From Bacteroidota bacterium (GTDB taxonomy: Bacteria > Bacteroidota > Bacteroidia > Bacteroidales > GCA-2748055): DNA of 11,531 bases. Positions within the stretch are counted from its first letter, which is position 1, and each line of letters begins with the position of its first letter. The notes beneath the pieces were generated by a model, which ran no database searches, was not told the DNA's origin, and was given only the letters and a program-made list of their open reading frames with translations. Location of the stretch: positions 1 through 11,531 of the forward strand of contig DAOWNM010000052.1 of NCBI GenBank assembly GCA_030642565.1. The letters are read 5' to 3'. Both the position numbers and the translations under genes were made by a program. Positions 1 through 6,317 of the stretch are shown piece after piece.

Positions 1-1941
1 CAGTGTCTTGTGTCCGGCGGCCAGCGAGGAGACGCCCAGAATATGAACATCATTCTCAACGGCCTGCTTGGCTGCTTCGACGGGCGTCTGGAAAAGCGGG
101 CCGATGTCCACATCAAACCCAATATCGGCGTAGCCTGTACTCACTACTTTAGCTCCACGGTCGTGTCCGTCCTGACCCATCTTGGCAATCATGATCCGGG
201 GCTGGCGTCCCTCTTTGGAGGCAAACTCCTGTGCCATGGCACAGGCCTCACTGAAGGCCTGGTCCTCTCCCGATTCGGAAGAGTATATACCTGATATGGA
301 GCGGATCACCGCTTTGTACCTACCTGAGACCGCCTCTATAGCTGTGGAGATCTCTCCCAGAGTGGCCCGGTTCTTAGCTGCTTCAACAGATAGTTCAAGC
401 AAATTCCCTTCACCGCTTTTCGCACAGTCAGTTATAGACATTAATGAGGCTTCGACATTTTGATTGTTGCGCTCTTTTTTTAATTTGGTGAGGCGATCCA
501 GCTGTGCCTGACGAACAGCTGTATTGTCTACTTCCAGGATATCGAGGGGATCCTCCTTTTCGAGACGGTACTGGTTCAAGCCAACAATGATGTCTTTTCC
601 GCTGTCGATCCTCGCCTGTTTCCTGGCAGCGGCCTCTTCAATACGCATTTTAGGAATTCCGGTCTCTATGGCAGCTGCCATCCCCCCCAGCTCTTCGATC
701 TCTTCGATATGTTGCCATGCTCTCCGGGCAATTTCGTGAGTCAGGGTCTCAACGTAGTAGGATCCAGCCCATGGATCAAGCGAACGGCAGATCTCTGTCT
801 CCTCCTGCAGATGCAGCTGTGTGTTCCTGGCTATTCTTGCAGAGAAATCTGTGGGAAGGGCAATGGCCTCATCCAGTGCATTGGTATGAAGCGACTGGGT
901 GTGTCCCAGCACTGAGGCCATGGCTTCAATTGAGGTCCTGGCCACATTGTTAAAGGGGTCCTGTGCAGTAAGGCTCCATCCGGAGGTCTGGGAGTGGGTC
1001 CGGAGGGCCATGGACTTGGGATTTTTGGGGTTGAACTGTTTGACCAGTTTGGCCCATAGCATCCTTGCTGCCCTCATTTTGGCGATCTCCATAAAGTGAT
1101 TCATCCCGATGGCCCAGAAAAAGGAGATCCTGGGTGCAAAAGCATCAATATCGATTCCTGCCTTCACCCCGGTACGCAGGTACTCCAGACCGTCGGCCAG
1201 GGTATAGGCCAGCTCAATATCAGCTGTGGCTCCTGCCTCCTGCATGTGATATCCGGAGATACTGATGCTGTTGAACTTGGGCATGTTTCCGGAGGTGTAT
1301 TCAAAAATATCCGCAATGATCTTCATGGACATCCCCGGGGGGTATATGTATGTGTTCCGAACCATAAATTCTTTCAGGATATCGTTCTGGATGGTTCCTG
1401 TTAACTCTTCAAGCGACGCTCCCTGTTCCAGTCCGGCTACAATATAGAAAGCCATGATCGGCAGCACCGCCCCGTTCATGGTCATGGAGACTGACATCTT
1501 GTTCAAAGGAATCTGGTCAAACAGCACCTTCATATCGAGAATGGAATCGATAGCTACACCGGCTTTCCCTACGTCGCCTTCTACACGCTCGTGGTCGGAA
1601 TCATATCCACGGTGGGTGGCCAGGTCAAAGGCCACTGATAACCCTTTTTGTCCCGCTGCAAGGTTCCGGCGGTAGAAAGCATTGGACTCTTCTGCTGTTG
1701 AAAAACCTGCATACTGCCTGATGGTCCATGGACGCATGGCATACATGGACGAATAGGGTCCGCGCAGAAAAGGTGGTAAACCGGCGGCATAGTTCAGGTG
1801 CTCCATCTTCTCCAGATCTTCCTTGCTGTACGCCGGCTTGATGGAGATATGTTCCGGGGTTTCCCAGAGTTCACCGTTGGCCTGCTTTTGAGGTTCGGCC
1901 TTTATCTGGCGAAAATCTATTTTACTGAAATCGGGTCTCAT
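1..1941 (-). CDS. mutB: Methylmalonyl-CoA mutase large (catalytic) subunit, C-terminus cut by window edge
   Basis: This is the adenosylcobalamin-dependent subunit that interconverts succinyl-CoA and (R)-methylmalonyl-CoA in the cytoplasm. The frame is open for 647 codons from an ATG at 1941-1939 to the window edge. The N-terminal TIM barrel carries the family block MRPWTIRQYAGF (residues 69-80). By alignment from memory with the Propionibacterium enzyme, the active-site residues are Tyr77, Arg195 (in MVRNTYIYPP) and His232 (in GYHMQEAGA). The C-terminal B12 domain has the DxHxxG motif as D591-G-H593-D-R-G, with His593 the expected lower cobalt ligand. The visible part ends at GVSSLAAGHKTL, so about 60-65 residues are missing. 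It starts 31 nt after the mutA stop with no clear Shine-Dalgarno sequence, so the two are very likely one operon. Identification is firm; what lies downstream (often meaB) cannot be seen. Confidence 0.97.
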   Translation of the reverse strand, partial: MRPDFSKIDFRQIKAEPQKQANGELWETPEHISIKPAYSKEDLEKMEHLNYAAGLPPFLRGPYSSMYAMRPWTIRQYAGFSTAEESNAFYRRNLAAGQKGLSVAFDLATHRGYDSDHERVEGDVGKAGVAIDSILDMKVLFDQIPLNKMSVSMTMNGAVLPIMAFYIVAGLEQGASLEELTGTIQNDILKEFMVRNTYIYPPGMSMKIIADIFEYTSGNMPKFNSISISGYHMQEAGATADIELAYTLADGLEYLRTGVKAGIDIDAFAPRISFFWAIGMNHFMEIAKMRAARMLWAKLVKQFNPKNPKSMALRTHSQTSGWSLTAQDPFNNVARTSIEAMASVLGHTQSLHTNALDEAIALPTDFSARIARNTQLHLQEETEICRSLDPWAGSYYVETLTHEIARRAWQHIEEIEELGGMAAAIETGIPKMRIEEAAARKQARIDSGKDIIVGLNQYRLEKEDPLDILEVDNTAVRQAQLDRLTKLKKERNNQNVEASLMSITDCAKSGEGNLLELSVEAAKNRATLGEISTAIEAVSGRYKAVIRSISGIYSSESGEDQAFSEACAMAQEFASKEGRQPRIMIAKMGQDGHDRGAKVVSTGYADIGFDVDIGPLFQTPVEAAKQAVENDVHILGVSSLAAGHKTL

Positions 1942-1972
1942 ATTGGTATATCGAGTCTGTTAAGTCGCGTAT

Positions 1973-3817
1973 CTAAAGTAAACGGTTGTTGAAGGTGGTG
2001 AGGGTTTCAAGAAGGTTGCTTTTCATATGAATGAAATGTTCAATTCCGGCTCTCCTGAGTGATTCGATTGAATCGGCAGGATAACCGGCCACAACCACAA
2101 TGGATTTTCCATTGAGTGCCTTTTGCACCGCAGGGGCGATCTTACCATATGCATCATCTGAGCTGCAGAGTACCACAACGTCAAAATCTTCCGATTCGCT
2201 GAAGGCTACTCCATCATCTACAGTTTTGAAGGGGGGACGATCAACAATATCATAACCCGCGCAAGCAAAGAAGTTTCCCGAAAAAGCGGCTCTTGCCGTC
2301 ATCCAGGCCGGGTTTCCATATTTAAAGAGTAGTACCCGTGGCCGCTTTTTACTTTTTTCTGTCTGTAACCTGATCTCTTCAAAAAGAGAGGAGAGCCGGA
2401 ACGGTTTGAGCGGTGTTAATGTTGAATGGGATTTAACTGTATCCGAAGATGTGGTTGCTACATCCAATTGGTCGAGGATCAATTCGTTGAAATTTGGAAA
2501 TGCATTGGTCCCCAGGATATGTCCCCTTCCTGAAGCAGAGCGTTCTGTTTTCTTTGTGCGTGATGCAAGTACTATCTCCTGGATCCAACCTGTTTCGAAG
2601 GCCCTCCTGAAGCCGCCCATCGACTCTACTTCGCAGAATAGTTCCCACGCCTTTTCTGCCACAGCATCGGTCAGGCTCTCGATGTAATATGAGCCCGAAG
2701 CCGGATCGGTTACCTGGTCGAAATGGACCTCTTCGCGCAGAATGATCTGTACATTACGGGCAATGCGGTCCGAGAACTCACTGCCATTTCCGTATGGATA
2801 GTCGTAAGGAAGTACGCTTACCATATCTGCTCCACCCAGTATGGATGACATAGCTTCAGTGGTACCACGCAACATGTTCACGTGCGGATCATACAGGGTC
2901 ATGTTCCACTCCGAAGATATGGAGTGGATGGTGATTTCATTGTTGGGTTGATCGATGCCGTACGCTTCTCCGATTTTTGTCCAGAGGATACGGGCAGCTC
3001 TTAATTTGGCAATCTCCATAAAATAGTTAGAACCGGATGACAGAACCAGTTGAAGTGAATCTTGTGCTGTGACCGGGTTTATTCCTTTAGAAGTAAGGAT
3101 GGCCATATACTCACTGGCCATGGCCATGGCAAAGGCCAGTTCTTCCACCAGGGAGGAGCCTGCATTCTGGATCATGGCTCCATCTATCTCAATTACCTTC
3201 AGGTCGGGCGAACTCTTTTTTACCTTCTTTACCAGTTTTCCGATGTTTTCCAGGCTGCCAATGGGAATGCCCGATTCGGCCATTTTACCCAGTGGATCGG
3301 CACCCAGTGAACCGTGCAGGCTGGATGGGTCCACCCCCTTTGCCCTGGCAAGGGCCATAAGAGATTCATAAAGAGTATCGGCACCCAGGCAGCCCCGGAA
3401 ATGCAATTCGGTCTCCCCGGGGTGGATATCTTCCAGAAGTTTTTCCAGGATGACCGGTGAGGGAGCTGATGAGCCTTCCAGATGAATGTGTATGGCCTGG
3501 GCTCCGCCTTTCAATGCAGCCTTCATGCGCCTGTTGGCACCTTCAAGCTTTTTTCCCGGACGGAGATCCTGACAGATGATCCAGCCATTGGGTGCCCCGG
3601 AAGGATTCTTCAATGAACCTACATTTTCCAGGTATCCCATGTTCTCCAGATCTTCCTCTCTGTAATAGGGCTTCACAGGAATGCCTTCATCACTTTCCCA
3701 GATCAGTTTTTTCTGGTAATCGGCACCTTTCAGATCGGCCCTGATCTTCTCTTCCCACACAGAGGTGGTGATCTCCGGGAAATTGGCAAATAGTTGTTTA
3801 TTACCCTCTTCTTTCAT
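1973..3817 (-). CDS. mutA: Methylmalonyl-CoA mutase small (non-catalytic) subunit
   Basis: A 614-residue partner of MutB in the heterodimeric methylmalonyl-CoA mutase. The N-terminus (FPEITTSVWEEKIRADLKGA, residues 13-32) and the barrel segment DPASGSYYIESLTDAVAEKAW (start near residue 371) are characteristic of the family. The C-terminal part (about 493-614) has the fold of the B12 domain but not its cobalt-ligand motif: where MutB has DGHDRG, this chain has KYGNPAWMTARA (499-510). It therefore should not bind cobalamin, as known for small subunits. The length is normal. The start is an ATG at 3817-3815, with an upstream AT-rich stretch and no clear Shine-Dalgarno sequence. It is the first gene of the mutA-mutB unit, 142 nt from fumarase, so it probably has its own promoter. 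Confidence 0.95.
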   Translation of the reverse strand: MKEEGNKQLFANFPEITTSVWEEKIRADLKGADYQKKLIWESDEGIPVKPYYREEDLENMGYLENVGSLKNPSGAPNGWIICQDLRPGKKLEGANRRMKAALKGGAQAIHIHLEGSSAPSPVILEKLLEDIHPGETELHFRGCLGADTLYESLMALARAKGVDPSSLHGSLGADPLGKMAESGIPIGSLENIGKLVKKVKKSSPDLKVIEIDGAMIQNAGSSLVEELAFAMAMASEYMAILTSKGINPVTAQDSLQLVLSSGSNYFMEIAKLRAARILWTKIGEAYGIDQPNNEITIHSISSEWNMTLYDPHVNMLRGTTEAMSSILGGADMVSVLPYDYPYGNGSEFSDRIARNVQIILREEVHFDQVTDPASGSYYIESLTDAVAEKAWELFCEVESMGGFRRAFETGWIQEIVLASRTKKTERSASGRGHILGTNAFPNFNELILDQLDVATTSSDTVKSHSTLTPLKPFRLSSLFEEIRLQTEKSKKRPRVLLFKYGNPAWMTARAAFSGNFFACAGYDIVDRPPFKTVDDGVAFSESEDFDVVVLCSSDDAYGKIAPAVQKALNGKSIVVVAGYPADSIESLRRAGIEHFIHMKSNLLETLTTFNNRLL

Positions 3818-3872
3818 GGTTTTCTGAAATGAAGTACAAAGAAACTACTTTGTGAACAGCTTAACAATGTTT

Positions 3873-3886
3873 TTAATCATGATTAA
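3873..3886. promoter_or_regulatory. Perfect 14-bp palindrome upstream of mutA, candidate operator
   Basis: The sequence TTAATCATGATTAA equals its own reverse complement. It lies 56 nt upstream of the mutA ATG and 74 nt after the fumarase stop, in the only intergenic gap that should hold the mutA promoter. Its layout (TTAAT-N4-ATTAA) resembles the CRP/FNR-family layout TTGAT-N4-ATCAA. Regulator identity is inference only. A palindrome of AT-rich composition can arise by chance, so confidence is low. Confidence 0.35.
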
Positions 3887-3907
3887 CAAGGTGCAATAGC
3901 AGAACAC

Positions 3908-3925
3908 CCAGGATTTGGTTCCTGG
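3908..3925 (-). terminator. Weak hairpin downstream of fumarase, possible terminator
   Basis: Six-base stem (CCAGGA / TCCTGG) with a six-nt loop, starting 34 nt beyond the fumarase stop. No T-run follows on the minus strand, so it does not meet the usual pattern of a factor-independent terminator. It could be an mRNA 3'-end stabiliser or a chance inverted repeat. Confidence 0.25.
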
Positions 3926-3959
3926 AGAAAGTAGTGATATTATTTGCCGGCGAAGCTAC

Positions 3960-5351
3960 CTATTGCAAACCTGTCATCCTGGAGGGATTTACCCACTGGT
4001 CGAACTCCTCTTCGGTGAGGTAATTCAGGGCCAGAGCAGCCTCTTTCAGGGTGGCTCCCTCCTTGTGTGCCTTTTTAGCAATCTCGGCAGCCTTTTCGTA
4101 TCCAATATGGGTGTTCAGGGCGGTGACCAGCATCAGGGAGTTGTTGAGGTTCTCAACTATCCGATCCTGATTGGGCTCTATCCCCACAGCGCAGTTTTCG
4201 TTGAAGGAGCGACAGGCATCCCCAATGAGTCGTGCCGATTCCAGGAAATTATAGATCATCATCGGCTTAAATACATTGAGTTCAAAATGGCCATTGCTTC
4301 CACCAATGTTGATGGCTACATCGTTGCCCATCACCTGGGCACATGCCATGGTCAGTGCCTCTGCCTGGGTGGGATTTACCTTACCAGGCATGATTGAGGA
4401 GCCTGGTTCGTTGGCTGGAATGATGATCTCACCGATACCGCACCGCGGACCGGAAGCCAGCATGCGGATATCGTTCCCTATTTTCATCAGGCTCACGGCC
4501 AGGGTCTTCAATGCACCATGGGTCTCCACGATGGCATCATGAGCAGCCAGCCCCTCGAATTTATTGGAACCTGTAATAAAAGGGAGATCGGTAAAGCGGG
4601 CGATGTTCCTGGCCACCAGTTTGGCATACCCTTCGGGGGTATTGATGCCTGTGCCCACTGCGGTTCCGCCCAGGGCCAGTTCGGTGAGGTGGTCCAGGCT
4701 GTTGATCAGTGATTTCAAACCGTGATCGAGTTGCGATACATATCCGGAAAACTCCTGCCCAAGTGTCAGAGGAGTGGCGTCCATCCAGTGGGTGCGTCCA
4801 ATCTTCACAACATTCATATGGGCATCAGCTTTCTCTTTGAGTGTATCACGAAGATCCTTCACCCCGGGAATGGTTATTTCAGTGAGCATTTTATATGCTG
4901 CAATATGCATGGCGGTGGGGAAGGTATCGTTGGATGATTGGGACTTGTTCACATCATCGTTGGGATGGATCAGCCGTTCGCCTTCGCCCAGCCTGTTTCC
5001 CTGGATCACGTGGGCCCGGTTGGCCACCACTTCGTTTACGTTCATATTGGATTGGGTGCCTGATCCGGTCTGCCAGACCACCAACGGAAACTGGTCGTCC
5101 AGCTTCCCCTCAATAATCTCATCACAAACCTCCATGATTTGGTAGGCCTTCTCTTCAGAAAGCACTCCCAACTCCAGGTTGGTGGCTGCCGCGGCCTTTT
5201 TCAGGTAACCGAAAGCCTGCACAATCTCTTTGGGCATACGGCCATCGCCTATTTTGAAATTATCTTTTGAACGTTGGGTTTGTGCACCCCAGTACTTATC
5301 GGCAGGAACCTTCACCTCGCCCATGGTATCCTTTTCAATCCTGGTTTTCAT
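3960..5351 (-). CDS. fumC: Class II fumarate hydratase (fumarase C)
   Basis: Cytoplasmic, iron-independent fumarase that interconverts fumarate and L-malate; 463 residues, the normal length. The superfamily signature GSSIMPGKVNP is at residues 317-327, with the catalytic loop Ser318. The other conserved blocks are TGSGTQSNMNVNEV (from residue 95), SSNDTFPTA (139-147) and GRTHWMDATP (185-194), with His188 at the position of the known active-site His of E. coli FumC. Together these favour fumarase over aspartase or argininosuccinate lyase; 'NxxGxGxxN'-style class I features are absent. The start is an ATG at 5351-5349. On the minus strand a TATATTTA box at 5377-5370 partly fits the Bacteroidota -7 element TAnnTTTG, but no matching -33 box stands at the right distance. 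The upstream lipoprotein gene ends 81 nt away, so fumC may have its own promoter. Its neighbourhood with mutAB fits a reductive succinate-propionate route or propionate assimilation. Confidence 0.96.
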   Translation of the reverse strand: MKTRIEKDTMGEVKVPADKYWGAQTQRSKDNFKIGDGRMPKEIVQAFGYLKKAAAATNLELGVLSEEKAYQIMEVCDEIIEGKLDDQFPLVVWQTGSGTQSNMNVNEVVANRAHVIQGNRLGEGERLIHPNDDVNKSQSSNDTFPTAMHIAAYKMLTEITIPGVKDLRDTLKEKADAHMNVVKIGRTHWMDATPLTLGQEFSGYVSQLDHGLKSLINSLDHLTELALGGTAVGTGINTPEGYAKLVARNIARFTDLPFITGSNKFEGLAAHDAIVETHGALKTLAVSLMKIGNDIRMLASGPRCGIGEIIIPANEPGSSIMPGKVNPTQAEALTMACAQVMGNDVAINIGGSNGHFELNVFKPMMIYNFLESARLIGDACRSFNENCAVGIEPNQDRIVENLNNSLMLVTALNTHIGYEKAAEIAKKAHKEGATLKEAALALNYLTEEEFDQWVNPSRMTGLQ

Positions 5352-5432
5352 GATCGGTATATTTTGAGCTAAATATACTCAATCAGAACCAAGCTGAAGC
5401 AGGTAAAAAAATGTTCTTGGAAACAATATGGA

Positions 5433-5906
5433 TCAGGAGTCGGCCTTGGCCAGGAGAATGGTAATGTAATTGTTCCCTTCGGTATCGGATTCCACACCTA
5501 CGCCGCACTGGGTCACATCTTCAAGCAGGGTGGCTTCCCCGTCGGTCAACTGCAGCAATTCATCCAGGATCACATCTTCGTCGCTTGAGGTGGTTTTCAG
5601 TACCAGCGCGTTCAGATTGTAAAAACTGTACTTTTCAAGAAGTGTATCCCAGTGTTCATCCAGACCATCAGTGTTTACCTCCACCACCCCATTGGCCATT
5701 TTGTAGGAATATATCTGCGCCTCGCCTACGATGAAGTACTGGTGTACAAAAGCTCCGTCTTCTCCTTCTTCGACCCGGAAGTTCCTGATGGCTTCATAGA
5801 TTAGATTTTCAATGTTCTTGATTTTGATATAGGGTCCATCGTCCTTGTCGCAGGAGAAGAGGAACAGCGGTATCATCAGGATCAGGATCAGGCGAAGATT
5901 ATTCAT
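5433..5906 (-). CDS. Small lipoprotein with a probable degenerate CAP/SCP-like domain
   Basis: A 157-residue protein beginning with a lipoprotein signal: Asn/Arg n-region, hydrophobic stretch, and lipobox LFSC with the lipidated Cys19. The mature part is acidic. I see the layout of a CAP (SCP/PR-1-like) domain: an N-terminal helix LIYEAIRNFRVEEG (35-48), a helix AQIYSYKMANG (63-73) where CAP proteins have A..hs..Ma, and a C-terminal strand pair CGVGVESDTEGNNYITIL (134-151) matching the GvGv...g..Y.t pattern. The His/Glu residues that form the usual CAP cavity are not found (NTDGLDEHW, residues 78-86, stands where SHxGxxxxxR would be), so any metal or catalytic role is doubtful. It lies 48 nt downstream of the ArsC-like gene and is probably co-transcribed. 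The domain call is from pattern memory; the lipoprotein call is firmer. Confidence 0.72.
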   Translation of the reverse strand: MNNLRLILILMIPLFLFSCDKDDGPYIKIKNIENLIYEAIRNFRVEEGEDGAFVHQYFIVGEAQIYSYKMANGVVEVNTDGLDEHWDTLLEKYSFYNLNALVLKTTSSDEDVILDELLQLTDGEATLLEDVTQCGVGVESDTEGNNYITILLAKADS

Positions 5907-5954
5907 GATCTATTCATTTACACTCTAGTACGAAAAGGGAACAAAAAAGGTTGC

Positions 5955-6293
5955 TTAGAGCTGATCGATTTTTTCAGGAGGATCGCCTACCACCGCCTTG
6001 TACTTTCCCTCCACAATGGGCCGGTGAATCAGTTTGGGATTTTCAACCATCACCTTGATCCACTCTTCGTCATTCAGATTCAGTCCTTTCAGCTCTTTTC
6101 GGTAGATCTCCTCCTGGGTACGGATTAGTTCAAATGGTTTCACATGGAGTTTCATTACCAGGGCGGTGAGTTCAGCTTCGGTGAGTAGCTCTTTCAGGTA
6201 TTCGCGTACCTGCAGTTCCATCTTTTTCTCGGTGGCATACTGCAGGCCGGCCCTGCTTTTTTTGCAGCGGGGATTGTGGTAGATGGTATACAT
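5955..6293 (-). CDS. ArsC/Spx-family thioredoxin-fold reductase-like protein
   Basis: A 112-residue cytoplasmic protein of the ArsC family (glutaredoxin-linked arsenate reductase / YffB / Spx / MgsR). The N-terminus YTIYHNPRCKKSRAGL gives the single active cysteine Cys10 in a C-x-x-S loop. IRTQEE (57-62) carries Arg58 and HRPIV (90-94) carries Arg91, the equivalents of two of the three arginines of plasmid ArsC. The third arginine, normally in an (G)RPPE-like block, is replaced: here VVGDPPEKI has Asp104. That makes true arsenate reduction less likely and a thiol oxidoreductase or regulatory role possible; no arsenic-resistance genes are near. The start ATG is 24 nt after the propeller gene stop. 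A 48-nt gap follows to the lipoprotein gene. Confidence 0.85.
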   Translation of the reverse strand: MYTIYHNPRCKKSRAGLQYATEKKMELQVREYLKELLTEAELTALVMKLHVKPFELIRTQEEIYRKELKGLNLNDEEWIKVMVENPKLIHRPIVEGKYKAVVGDPPEKIDQL

Positions 6294-6317
6294 GTTGATT
6301 GCTATTTAATAATCATT

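Noticed and set aside
3841..3847. TAGTTTC as -7 element of mutA
   Set aside because: It misses the final G and the spacing to the nearest TTG is short, so it is not distinct from AT-rich background.
3915..4397. Plus-strand open frame of 160 codons over the fumarase 3' end
   Set aside because: Overlaps the conserved fumarase C-terminus on the other strand and shows no domain or signal of its own.
5370..5377. TATATTTA box upstream of fumC as a Bacteroidota -7 promoter element
   Set aside because: It lacks the last G of TAnnTTTG and no TTTG -33 box stands 19-21 nt upstream, so I mention it only under fumC.
5907..5954. T-run between the ArsC-like gene and lipoprotein gene as a terminator
   Set aside because: No stem precedes the T-run on the minus strand, and the short gap suggests co-transcription.
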